Source: Isoperla grammatica
Taxonomy: Eukaryota > Arthropoda > Insecta > Plecoptera > Perlodidae
Length of the DNA: 64,000 nt
Assembly (NCBI GenBank): GCA_945910005.1
Contig: OX246740.1
Span: forward strand, 3,342,897 to 3,406,896
Direction of reading: 5' to 3'
Shown: piece by piece, positions 23,293 through 34,422 of the stretch
Position numbering within the stretch: position 1 is the first letter of the stretch
How the letters are laid out: every line of letters begins with the position of its first letter
Notes under the pieces: model-generated
What the model was told of the DNA's origin: nothing
What the model saw: the letters and a program-made list of their open reading frames with translations, nothing else
The model's database searches: none
Made by a program: the position numbers and the translations under genes

Positions 23293-23570
23293 TGTCGACA
23301 TCCGAATCAGACCCATTATACATCGCACTCGCAAGGGTAGTCATATAAGGGGAGTCCAGCAAGGGAGGGCAGGGCCTAGTGGGGGGAGATATCGCAGATG
23401 GGACATTGGGGGGGAAAGGGATACAGGGTTCCTTTTGCGCCTCTTACGACTGGCAGAGTCACCCTGCCTTGGGTCTATTCTACCCCGAGCCCTGGTGTGG
23501 CGCTTACGAGTTCGACTTGTTTACATCAAGTTAGAGCGGTGAGTGTCTCGATCTAGCGGCGAAACGCTGC
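23293..23570 (-). mobile_element. SINE-like repeat, GGGACTGCCACC family, partial minus-strand copy
   Basis: The segment 23335-23420 is the reverse complement of the body of the element at 26246-26626 (shared CCTGCCCTCCCTTGCTGGAC-type stretch), though diverged. A pure A run of about 28 bp at 23268-23292 sits at its 3' side. Beyond that is ACGATGTGCTCGACAACTAT, a tail motif that also occurs near 35775. Confidence 0.5.
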
Positions 23571-24404
23571 ACCACACAGGTGACAAAGTAGTCGACTACT
23601 TTACCGACTCGAGTGAAAGAGGCTTTGCTTTAAAAAATTAGATTCGCTGTTTTCATTCGTATCCGTTTTGTCATTGGGTTTGAAGCTTTGTCGCGGAGTG
23701 ATCGTGAACGCTTCAAGTTATTTGAAACAAGGCCGCAAGTGACAATGAGGAGAACGAAAGGTAAGAATGTACTGAAACATCCACATATTAAGTAGGCTAC
23801 AAAAACCCAAAAACTTGTTATGCACGAAATGTAATGAAGCAGAAATAAAAAAGGATTTAATCTGTAAAATAATTTCATTATGAACTGTTTGAAACTAAAC
23901 AAAAACTGCGCCGCAAAAGTTTGATTGTTGGTGTTTTTGTAACATCAAAATCATATCAAAATACTTTGATTTCTTCGTAATAATTGTATATTGTTATATT
24001 CTATATTGTATTTATTATTTTTCTTTCGTGTTTGTGGCAATATCATCAAGGTAATATAATAACTACAATATTATTATATAACATAACATTACACATTATA
24101 TAGGTATATAATACATCTGGGTGTACTACTGCTACTACTACCACTACCACCACCACTACCACCACCACTAATTTAAAGTCTCCATTATTATTTATTCGGG
24201 ATTAATTTTTACGAAAGTTGAACCTAAGGTTAATTATTATTTTATTGCATTTGAGAAGAAGAAGAAGAAGATATTTTTAGTATTTCTTAAGATTACCAAC
24301 TTTATAGTTTTGGATGTTTTTGTATAGATACCTATTCCATTTGAAGAAGATGGAATTTATTTTTGGAGTGTAATAAAGAAATACCTAATATAAAATGAAA
24401 TGAA

Positions 24405-24895
24405 AATAAATGACATCTTCAAATTAAATAAATTAAAATTATCAAAAAACATAAAGTCGGCATCTTTAACCTACAAATCCATGCATAGCAGCCAAAACAA
24501 CCTATTTAAACTGGTTTAAAACATTAAGTACTATTTGAAGCATGCACCTTAAATAATTATTGGAAAGATACAATAACAGGTACCAAAAACAATGATTATT
24601 GTAGAAATTTTATTAAAAAAACATAAAGTTGGAATATTTAAGAAATACCATAAAATGAAATTAAATGACACCTTCAAATTGAATAAATAAAAAACATCAA
24701 AAAACATTAAGTTCGTCCGTGCATCAGTAGCCAAAACAACATATTTAAACATATTTAAAACATAATTACGTACTATGTGAAGCATGCGCCTTAGATAATT
24801 GGAAATACACAAACAGGTAACATAAACAGTGACTTTCGTAGAAAATGTACTAAAAAACCACAAAGTTAATAGATTTAAGAAATATCAAAAATAGG
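24405..24895. repeat. Diverged tandem duplication, unit about 250 bp
   Basis: 24405-24650 and 24658-24895 share, in order: AAATGACAYCTTCAAATT, CATCAGTAGCCAAAACAAC-like text, a TTTAAAACAT stretch, GAAGCATGCRCCTTA and TTTAAGAAATA. AT-rich, with no coding sign. Confidence 0.65.
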
Positions 24896-25176
24896 GTAGA
24901 CCTAAATGCTTTCAGCCTAACGTAATTGTAGCACATAGTTAGTCCGAAGGCAACGCCAATGATAAACTTCCATTCAATGCTGTAGTACTGGTCGGTCATT
25001 CATTATCATAAGAGTTAGTGAATTATGACTCGTTGTAGCAGGGCACAGTACAGTAGGACTATATACTACACGATCCATAAACATGCAGTCCAGTTCCACT
25101 CTCAATTAGTCTAAGGTTACACAAACTAAAAACATCAGTAGGCCCTACTTAGGCTATAATAATAGGTTGGTAGGCC

Positions 25177-26898
25177 CAGAGGCGGACTGGGGGGGTAAGG
25201 GCCCCGTACGGAAAAGGACTTTAGGGGCCCCGGAACTTGGCAAAGTTAAAAGGGGTCTGGGGCGAAGCCCCAGCCGCCGGAGGCGAAATTTTTCAGCCTA
25301 TTATTTTGTGTAGAACGCATATAAACACGTTTAAAAATCGATAAATGATGACAGTTATGTGGAACAATGTGTTGAACTCTGGACACCACTTTAAAAAACG
25401 AAATTGAAGAAAAACTTCCCCAACACTGGCAGTTTTATATTGTATATTTCAAACTATATTGTTTCTCAACTCTCTACAAATATCGACTACTAGTTGTCCA
25501 CTCACACCAGGTAATTTGTACTCGCAACGAGCTTGCGGGATGTAGCTGGGGTCTGGGGCGAAGCCCCTGCCCGAGAGGCAACTTCGCCGAAGGCGAAACA
25601 ATTTTCGGTCGTGCATGATGCTTAGTGGCCTAAAACGCGTTTTGAGGCGATATCCTATCAATCATGAAAAACAATGAAACTTAAGTCAATAATAACATTT
25701 ATAATTCCTTACTTAGCATAGAACTATGATCCTGTCATTTGAGAAAGGCTTATGGCTAATTAGTGCTGCGCGGGATCGGATTTCAGTAGGCACCGATAGA
25801 TATATTTTTGCCAAAAAGTTCGCTTTTGAAAATTTTGAACACATATCACGCGATCAGCCCAATTTGTCATTTTTCTGATATAACAAAGTTTACTCGCAAA
25901 CTATCAAAAGTCACTCTCAAGTTGCGAGCTAGCTAGCAATCATTTGGAGGATTGTTGTTTCCTCTGCATATACACATGTGTAAAAAACTAAAACTCGATA
26001 AATGATGTTAGGTATGTGGAACAACATGTTGAACTGTGAACACCACTGTTCAAGAGTAAATTAAAGAAAGATCTTTCCCAACACTGGCAGTTGGGTATTT
26101 CAAACTATATTGTTTCCTATTAATTGGTTTCGAATATTTATAAACACGTTTAAAATCGATACACTACGATAAATATGTGGAACACATATTGAACTGTAAA
26201 CCACTTTGAAAATTAAACTAAAGAAATAACTTTCCCAACAATGGCCTGCCCAGGGACTGCCACCTTATCGTGGTGGGCAGGTTTGCGTGCTTTGTTGACC
26301 CCGAGAGCTATGCCGGCGGAAGCGTATGCTTCTGGTAGGGCCACCCAAGCCGGACTGGTCGAGGAGGAGAAGTCAGACGAAGTGCAGTCCACACCCCAAT
26401 CCCCTTTCCCCCCCAATGTCCCATTGAATATTTCTCCTCCCACTTGGCCCTGCCCTCCCTTGCTGGACTCCCGTATGACAACTCACGCGACGTACAATGG
26501 ATCTGATTCGGATGTGGCTTTATCCTTCATTATCATCTTTCTCATCTTCATTATCACCCGCTCATCGTCTCGATTAGCCATCGTTGCAGAAATATGAGAC
26601 GTTAAGCCCCATTAATCAATCAATCATCCCAACAATGGCATGTTATATATTTAAAAATAAACTAGACGAGGAAAGCGGGAATCTTTGTAGCACTTGTAGA
26701 TGGTCTTTTTGATACGTTATATCCCTTTCTATACACTGACATGACATAATATTATGCTCTTCTTACTATTTAGTTTCATAATCTATATAGCGTAAGATAT
26801 TTATTTTCAGGGGGTTGAGTGGTGGCCCTCAAGGGGGCCCCCACCCGGGGGGGCCCCGTACGGGTTTCCGTAGTTCCGTACCTGCCAGTCCGCCCCTG
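25177..26898. mobile_element. Non-autonomous hAT element, 1722 bp, with intact target duplication
   Basis: The left end CAGAGGCGGACTGG and right end CCAGTCCGCCCCTG form terminal inverted repeats. An exact 8-bp direct repeat GGTAGGCC flanks it (25169-25176 and 26899-26906), the target-duplication length of hAT transposases. The interior has no transposase. It carries three related blocks (near 25355, 26005 and 26165) sharing TATGTGGAACA...TTGAACT and CCCAACA. A SINE is nested inside at 26246-26626. Confidence 0.85.
26246..26626 (+). mobile_element. 381-bp SINE-like insertion nested in the hAT element
   Basis: Exact 13-bp direct repeats TCCCAACAATGGC (26233-26245 and 26627-26639) bound an insert starting CTGCCCAGGGACTGCCACC and ending in (AATC)n after GACGTTAAGCCCC. 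This is the footprint of target-primed retrotransposition. A minus-strand copy lies at 27780-27995, and partial copies at about 23335, 33175 and 36280. The open frame at 26241-26597 has no recognisable domain. Confidence 0.8.
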
Positions 26899-27029
26899 GG
26901 TAGGCCTACCAATTAAAATGATTTTATTATTTCTGCTTTTTAATATTTTTTTCGTCTTGTGTTGTCGTTCGTCTTGACAATATTACTTCCCAAAACACAA
27001 CTATTATTACAGTCTTTGTATAGGCCTAA

Positions 27030-27160
27030 TACATCCGCGGCTCGTGTGGTTGGGGCGCAGGACGTGGGTTCGAAGCCCGCATAGGCATGGCTCATAGGCC
27101 TATGTATTTTTTATCCACCATATTTGTAAGTCACACCTCGTCGTCTCGAAAAGCATGCTT
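27030..27160 (+). mobile_element. tRNA-like SINE fragment
   Basis: CTCGTGTGGTTGGGGCGCAG then GTGGGTTCGAAGCCC look like decayed A and B boxes. A short body follows (TCGTCGTCTCGAAAAG) that resembles the end of the 26246 insertion. No cloverleaf folds cleanly, so this is not a tRNA gene. Confidence 0.4.
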
Positions 27161-27409
27161 ACATTAATAGAAACGTAAAACAACAAGAATCATCATCAAT
27201 ACAATACTTCGGAAAAGCAAAAAGAATAACTAAGGTAGGCTTATTGTTTAATTTAGGTACGGTACATTTATTTATGAGTAGGCCTACATTCAATGGGATG
27301 TCAAAATAACATTATTTCTATGAAGCGGGTTTGGTTTTAGGATTATTTGGTATTTGCGACGTACTCGACAATCAGGTAGGGATGACGGTGGAGGGGGGTA
27401 AAGGGACGG

Positions 27410-27741
27410 AACCTAAGAAGCACCCTGCCAATCACTAGCCTCAAAGGGAGGCGATAGTATTGTGGGGATCATAAATGTCAATAATCATCATTATTCAGCA
27501 AAGCACTCAGCATCTCAGCCGGTACCGACAGCTGAATGTGAAGAATGTCGCCTCGACTCGCCTACGGACCGGTATCCGCTCCCTATATTATAGGTGAAGG
27601 CCCCCGTATTGTAACTGTGTGTCCACCCCTTTATCTGCCGCTTGAGATTTTAGACAAGATTGACCTTTACAACTGTCAACAAAGGAGGCGACGGCGTAGT
27701 CGCCCTTTGTGTGTAGTGATTGGCAGGGTGCTTCTTAGGTT
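27410..27741. repeat. Inverted repeat pair flanking about 250 bp
   Basis: CCTAAGAAGCACCCTGCCAA (27410 onward) returns inverted at 27703-27741 (TTGGCAGGGTGCTTCTTAGG), and AAAGGG...GGCGA is also mirrored. This may be a further terminal-inverted-repeat element; no target duplication was confirmed. Confidence 0.5.
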
Positions 27742-27779
27742 GGCACGCAGAGTATGGCGTAACGTGGAGGAATAGGGAA

Positions 27780-27995
27780 AGGGGAGGGGCGGACTTTGAC
27801 TGCATTTCGTCTGGTTTCTCCCCCTCGATCTGTACGGCTAGGGTGGCCCTACCCCTACCAGAAGCACAGATAACAAATTAACTTCATTTGTTATCTGTGC
27901 CAGAAGCATACGCTTCTCCCGGCATAGCTCTCGGGATCAGCAAAGCACGCAAACCTGCCCACTACGATAAGGTAGCAGTCCCATGGGCACGTACG
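27780..27995 (-). mobile_element. SINE-like repeat, GGGACTGCCACC family, minus-strand copy
   Basis: Reverse complement of the first part of the 26246-26626 element (shares ATAAGGTGGCAGT-like, GTTTGCGTGCTTTG and GAGAGCTATGCCGG). It is interrupted by the 33-bp hairpin insertion at 27867-27899. Confidence 0.65.
27867..27899. mobile_element. 33-bp hairpin insertion with 9-bp target duplication
   Basis: CCAGAAGCA occurs directly on both sides (27858-27866 and 27900-27908). The 33 bp between form CAGATAACAAAT ... ATTTGTTATCTG with a 7-nt loop. The uninterrupted repeat at 26246-26626 shows that the site normally has one copy of this 9-mer. Confidence 0.65.
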
Positions 27996-28742
27996 CTAGT
28001 TTGGTAATCTCTATGAGGCAGGCATTGCCCTTACCATCAACTATAATAAATCCAAAGTTCCGCAACATACACAGTACATACTCCAGCTAAAACAGTTGTG
28101 ATTTTCGGATCAGTTTGCACGTGGTAGCCTTGCCTGCCTGTGTTGTCAATTGTATAATAGGGCCGTCTCCCTTCCGGCCGGGTTTCAAGTCATAATAACA
28201 AAAAATTGGTCACAATCTGTTCATGCATCGCTGCGTTGTGTTTACGCCGTCCGTTGACACGAGACTGTTTCCATTGAACCTAGTTACAGTCCGATGTGTA
28301 GCGGGTAGCCCCTCCTGTGCTAAATAGTGGGGCTTCGCTAAGTTAATTACATAGGAGGATGCATGCGAACACTTTTCACACCGAGAGGTTTTAAAGGCGA
28401 TTATTAAAATGTCGATGGCGTGCTGACAAGACGCTCTATGGCTGTTATCAGATAATATGGGGCCTCTTTACGAAGAAGCTCTCGTGTATACACTGTTATC
28501 ATTATTATTAATTTTGTTACACTCTCATTATTATTTTAAGAAAATATATAAACGACGACGTTTTTTTAAATAAATACCGTGAAATATAGAACTGAACGTT
28601 ATTTACAATTATTATAATTAGTTATAATTAGCTATGAACAGTTTAATAATGGGTTAACTTATAATGCTAATCGACTTTATTATCTATTGAGGGAAAATGT
28701 AGGCTTCATAATGATATTATTTGTAAGGATGGGAATCGACCT

Positions 28743-28842
28743 AGATTCTCAATGCAGTCACAGTGACAGTGTGACAGTGACAGTGACAGTGTGACAGTGA
28801 CAGTGTGACAGTGACATGCAGTCACAGTGACAGTGGTTTGTT
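28743..28842. repeat. CAGTGA/GTGACAGT minisatellite
   Basis: Irregular tandem CAGTGA and CAGTGTGA units over about 95 bp, between ATGCAGTCACAG boundary copies. Confidence 0.85.
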
Positions 28843-28844
28843 TC

Positions 28845-30870
28845 TGTTCGCGTTTGACCTCGCAGATTTGTTCACACACAAAATATTGGCCTTTAAACTA
28901 TACTTTCTCATAAAAAAGTTTATTGTTTTATAATCTTGATTCAAATAGCTTTTGTTTCACTGTTTTGACTGTATACTTAATATTAGCTTTGATTAATGCC
29001 CGCACACAACGATATTTTTCATTATGCGGGCTATACTCACTTCCATATAATATTATTATTACATAACATTATTTTTATTCAATTTATTTCTAACTAGAAA
29101 TCGGTCAATTTTATTTCGTTATTGAGATTAGTTTATTGGCAGTACTGTACATGATTTATATTTATTTGTGTATTGATTTCTTTGAGAATAAAATGCAACT
29201 TATCTATCTATCTATAATGAATTAACACAATGACCCATTGCATTGCATTGAATTTCACTTACTATTATATGGGATTAATGTTGCAATGAAATAGTTTGTA
29301 CTTTGTAGATTAAATGTAGATTTTACTGCGACGATGCTTCTAATTTGAAATCTCTGACGTGTGAAGTGAAGTGTGCCTTATCTTATTTCAGTCCTTTTTC
29401 TTTTCATTTTTTTTTTTAAATCCGAGGCAAACTAAATTGTAATAATTTTTTTTATTTTGCACTTTTAATTCATGTTTTAATAGCTTCTTGCACTGGGATT
29501 GTCCAGTAAAAATTACACTTGTTGTTGACACTTGTTTACAAGTACACAATTGTATCAGCTATAGCCTGTCATTTCACACATAGCGAAATGAAAACACTCC
29601 AATAATCGCGTTGTACGAACGAAATCAGTAAAATGATAAATGAGATCAAGGGGCCCTCCATAGAGATGCATGATATGCATGATATGGCCGTAATGGCCGT
29701 ATTGACTATCGAAGACAACATAGTCACAACTTTTTAGGTCAACCCCCCCCCCCCCCCCTCGCGCTAATTCTGAATCCAAAATATCATTATGATTATTCTT
29801 ATGTACAGATATATTAATGCATGCATACAATACAATGCTATTTTTTGTAAATAATGTTAAGACCTCCTAGTCCTAGGGTAGGGCCTACAAACAAACAAAT
29901 TCAAAATAATAGATATGCAAATGTAAGGCTATTGTTTCCGTGTGGTAAAGTTATTTTATATTACTCACCCACATGTGACTCGAAGTCGAGGCTTTTCGGA
30001 CACGTTCATGTGTTCACAAATTTTAGAATTAAAACAATAACTGATTTTGGGAGTCGTCCGAAGAGACGCTTCATTTGCTTCATTTTTCTCTAGTTTCTTT
30101 TACGGCCCTGTGACCCACTAATTTTTTTTCACACGAAATTTCTTAAAAATTATTAATATACGAGCACAATAAAAAATCTGGTCAAAATAAATTACTCACA
30201 CCGCACTTACAATATACACCACACAACACACGATTTCGTTGGTTGTTCATGCACGTCTCGCACTCGAAAAGTGACTGAGCTACGGGACGGGATCTACCTA
30301 AGCAACTGATAAGACCACAAATATTTTTCAAATGTGTGTCGGACAGCTCATCTCCCGTCCCATCGAGGTTCAATGTATTGTACACATTATCTAGCCACAT
30401 CAGCAGTCATCTGATAACAACCTTATGGTGTACTACGGATTAGAAAACCTGTGACACTGACATGCTTTGTACGCCCTTATCAATGCTCACATAGCAACTT
30501 TTTCAGTATGCTTTCTTCTAAACAAGCAAATGTTTTGCAGTCGTTGGGAAAACACACAAACAATAAATGAGAGCAGTTTCAGTTTTATGTTTTTTTTTTA
30601 AATTAGTCAATATTGGCATCTGCCGGTCATTAATTCATATATATTTTTTAGATTTGTGCAAAGCATATTATTTATACCACGAGACAAGGGCGCCAGGCGC
30701 CCCTGTCCCGCGGCGCCCTAGGCAAGTGCCTAGTCCGCCTATTGGGTAATATGGCCTTGATGGTATGATAGCCTTAAATTAAAAATTGTTTGAATAGTGC
30801 ATTGTTTTGATACGATAAATATAATATCTACAGCCGTTTGTGTTGATAATGAGCACTTAAGGTAACTTCG
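28845..30870. other. Non-coding stretch, no gene recognised
   Basis: AT-rich. It holds a C homopolymer at about 29744-29758 and a short GGCGCC-rich patch at 30685-30735 that looks like a transposon scrap (GCGCCCTAGGCAAGTGCC). No exon was found. Confidence 0.45.
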
Positions 30871-30871
30871 G

Positions 30872-31300
30872 AGGGGCGCTCTCCGATGCCCCACTCTCCG
30901 ATGCCCCACCAACCTTTTTAGTCTCCGATACCCCACTACCTGCTCTACCTGTTTTCTAAAGCCCATGTTACACCACGCAATTTAATCGCACGTCCACTGC
31001 GCGGTAAGCGGTAGGGATAGAAGTTAGGTTAGGCTAGGCTAGGTTAGGGTAGTATTATTAGGTTAGGGTAGTATTATGCTATAAGGTAAGGTTAGGTTAG
31101 GTTAGGTTAGGTTAGGTTAGGGTAGGGTAGTATTATACTATATTTTAGGGTAGTATTATATTTGGGGTGTGCGTGTGCTTATTTTACGTGGTGTAGCATG
31201 GGCTTCTTGAGCAGGTAGGTGGGGCATCGGAGAGTGGGGTATCGGAGACTAAAAAGGTTGGGGGGACATCGGAGAGTGGGAGTGGGGCATCGGAGATGCG
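30872..31300. repeat. Foldback element with interstitial (TTAGG)n core
   Basis: The left arm (30872-30985: CTCTCCGATGCCCCA..., AACCTTTTTAGTCTCCGATA, GCCCATGTTACACCACG) returns inverted at 31170-31300. Between them lies TAGGTTAGGTTAGG-type sequence (31022-31150), including six perfect TTAGG units near 31088-31118 and repeated GGGTAGTATTAT. TTAGG is the arthropod telomere unit. Confidence 0.7.
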
Positions 31301-31833
31301 TCCACTTCGGACATTGCAAGAGCAGCAAGACTCATGAAACAGACTCGTCGAAACACACGTCCATTTAACTACAATGCAATTAGGAAGTATCTACTCGGAG
31401 CTGGGGTTCATTCATAATACGCAGTGAACACAATTGTGATCATCCTGTGACAGTTAAGATGATTGACACATGCACTGACGTCACAATCATTAACTCATTA
31501 ATCCCCTCTCTGGAGTACAGTCACAGTCAAAAACACATCACACGCACATGCACTTGACGAGAGAGGCTCGTACACACCTCAGATCCTTTCTACTTCCGCT
31601 TTCATGCACGATGACTCAACGAAACTCCCCATCAGGTCCCGAGGTAGAGTTCTGCCCAGCGTATTGAGTGAGGCCTACAAGCGGAGTTCCGCGGGAGTTT
31701 ACACCAACATTTAAGGTAGTTTTCTTGGGACACCCCTAGAGCAAAGTCCAGTCGAGCAATATCTCCATTCAAACTCGAGTAAAAGACGAGGAATTCAGAT
31801 GACTGAATACACTCATCACATCTTCAAGGCAAT

Positions 31834-32107
31834 AATAATAATTTTTGTAGGAATCCCTGTTATAGGGTGCACATCAGCTTTACCTGATGTGCTCCTCTTC
31901 AGGTGACTAACTAGATTATTAGGGTGTTTGGATAGTTGGGAAGGAATGTCCGAGGGCTGATAGTATGACTCAGTCCCAGCATTCGCCTTTACGACTGAGG
32001 AAAACCTCGGAAAAAACCTTCAGTCAGGACTGCCGGTGGCCGGAATCGAACCGGCGACCTCCCGAATTAGAGTCTCGCGTCTTACCGCTGAGCCACCTCT
32101 ATCGGTA
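31834..32107 (-). mobile_element. tRNA-derived SINE with 11-bp target duplication
   Basis: Minus-strand order: tRNA-like head (box A TGGCTCAGCGGTAAGACGC, box B GGTTCGATTCC), then body CTGAAGG...CCGAGGTTTTCCTCAGTCG, then an ATTATTATT tail. Exact direct repeats TTCAAGGCAAT flank it (31823-31833 and 32108-32118). The FCGAGGTTTTCC-type body is common in insect SINEs. A second copy is at 22336-22590. Confidence 0.85.
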
Positions 32108-32119
32108 TTCAAGGCAATG

Positions 32120-34096
32120 AGGTCCGATCGTTCTAGGAAAACAAGAAATCCCGGGGTAGCTTATCTGTCAATGGGTGTCCAAAACGGGGGGGAAATGGTG
32201 TGGCCATGGTGTAAACACCCGCTGAACTCTACTGTACCTCTGCCGATAGAAAGAGGCGAGAAAATGAGGTGGTCCCCTTTTCCCTATCTTCTTCATCTAC
32301 TCGTCCTTCTACTAGGGACCTTCGTTATATGGTCCAGTTGTCGAGTAGCCTATACGTTCGTCAAACACCAAATAATCAAAATTAAATGAAACGAAAATCA
32401 ACAGATTCATGGCGTTCTTCTACACGTTCGTAGAGGTGGTCGCCCGTTTGGTGGTGCACAAGCCTCGTTACTTAGCTATTAGTCATGGTCACGACCGCTG
32501 TGTTAGGAGTTTCCAGATAGCCAACGTACGGTTGTAATCACTAGTGGAAGTTCAAGTTGGTACTGATTCTCTCGGCTATTGCGTAAGCATGAGACTTGTT
32601 TTATAAACATTCGGACAGTAACCAAGCAGTACTAGACTGTTACCGCTATCCTTGCGTTCCAGGTTCGAATCCTGATATGGATGTAAGATTATATCATATA
32701 TTTTTATTACCTACAATAGCTTTAGGCCTACATTTGGAAGTTTTAATACTTGACAAGTTTGTAAAGCCTACCCCCTGACAAGCATTTGAGAAAACGTCAG
32801 TTCAGTAATAATACAAAATATAAAAAAACAAAAATATAAATAAGAATGATAAATCACACATATAATGTAAAACAAAACTAGAGATTCAGGCAAAGAACAT
32901 ATGAGGTCAAAAAAAGGAAAAAGTATGGCACTATATTTTTTGTAAATTCACCCCTTCCACAAGATCCGATTAAAAATTTAAGATTTTTGTAGTGAGTCAA
33001 AAAATTAATTTATGCTATAAAAAGCTCGATCAATGAAAAATGTTTTAAGTTTATTTTTAAACAAAATCATCGACGGTTTGTTTCTAATTTCTGCCGACTG
33101 AGGATTAAAAAGAAAAATGTATACCTACGCAATCAGAGAGTTCTATGAGAAATCTCATTGTCATGTGGCGTTTTCCGTCTTCATTATCACCCACTCACTG
33201 TATCGATTAGAATCGATGAAAAATAACACACCCATAATCGATGTTAGACAGTGTTAAATGTTAACTATCATTTTCAATGGAAAAACCGACAAATACGCAT
33301 TTAATGGAAGTTTTAAGAATTAGTGTGAAAAGCGAAAGACTTATGGGTTGTAAACTGATCATTGTGCTGAAGTGGGTTCGTCGTACGCGGCGGCTTATGC
33401 GGCTGCATGGTGCGCAGATCCGAAGCTTAGGCCTACGGTAGGGACGTGGGCTCGAATCCCGCATCTGGCATGTGGTCATTTGTAATTTTCTTTTATTTTC
33501 GGCTATCACCGTTCATTGTCTCAAATATAGCATGATGGCAATAATAGACACTTGAAGTAACAAGAAATAAGTTTTACTACTCACAATACTACCCATCACT
33601 TTTTCTTATACTACTATACTTCATACTAATACTAAGGACCGGACTAACAGCTAATGTAGAAGTTACAATATTAATAAGCTATTGTAGGTGAAATTTAATC
33701 AGACTTCTGATTGGTGGTGGCCATGGTGAAAACCAGTTATTATCTGTACTAACTTTCTTATTAATTGCTCATATTGCTTACTAATTCTAATACTTATATA
33801 CTATTATTGCTATACAAAGGTCCAGTCTCACAATGACCCAATAACTAGGCCTACTTGTTCGTCGAATAGCTTGTTCTCTCCATGGCAACCACCGATCAAA
33901 ACCCATGAAATCCTCCAAATAGCTTACTTTCTTATTGGGAGACTGTAAGACCAGCCCTAAGTAATAACTAATAAGTGGTTATTTGGACATTATAAGACTG
34001 GACCAAATAATAATACACTATACAGTCTTTAAGAATACAAACATAATTTTCTGCTTGTCTAGTTTCTAATATTTATACAACATAAATATTATCGTT
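32120..34096. other. Non-coding stretch with SINE and MITE fragments
   Basis: It contains tRNA-like box B scraps at about 32660 (GGTTCGAATCC) and 33450 (GGGCTCGAATCCC), and a fragment of the 26246 family near 33175-33235. MITE-like inverted ends AAGGTCCAGTCTCAC / GTAAGACCAGCCCTAAG lie at 33815-33961. No gene was recognised. Confidence 0.45.
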
Positions 34097-34150
34097 GTGA
34101 ACCTCCCAGCGCTCCCTCGCCGCCACAGCCTAAAGCCTATAATAGTGAGC

Positions 34151-34297
34151 GTCGTGTGTTTTATTTACAGACGCTTTGATCCAGACGACTCAGTCTACGA
34201 TGTTCAGCTCGTGACGTCACACCCACATCACCTGACGTCAACAACCAGCCGGGGCTTGGCGCCCAAACATTACCTCTACGTCTCGAGTCTACAATAA
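34151..34297 (+). CDS. Possible terminal exon of an unknown gene (weak)
   Basis: An acceptor-like TTTATTTACAG (AG at 34149-34150) is followed by an open frame of about 48 codons (RFDPDDSVYDVQ...) ending at TAA 34295-34297, which overlaps an AATAAA. No upstream exon or known domain was identified. It lies just before the hexosaminidase start and may be chance. Confidence 0.2.
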   Translation, partial: VVCFIYRRFDPDDSVYDVQLVTSHPHHLTSTTSRGLAPKHYLYVSSLQ

Positions 34298-34422
34298 ACG
34301 AAAAAAACATGATATTTTGGGATGTGTTTAAAAATAACCTTCCCGGTTGTAAAAGTCACGTTTCGTAACCGTAAGGTCTTGAACTCGAGGAGTAACTTAT
34401 CGCGTGTTGTCTCGAAGCAGCC

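Noticed and set aside
26241..26597. 118-codon frame as a possible small gene
   Set aside because: It lies within a SINE-like insertion with target duplications; other copies are broken and no domain is seen.
31022..31150. Chromosome end
   Set aside because: TTAGG units are few, interrupted, and flanked by ordinary sequence and the arms of a foldback; interstitial.
31834..32107. tRNA gene on the minus strand
   Set aside because: Boxes A and B are present, but the cloverleaf is incomplete and a SINE body, tail and target duplication follow. The same reasoning applies to the heads near 22580, 27040, 33440, 35640, 44100 and 44545.
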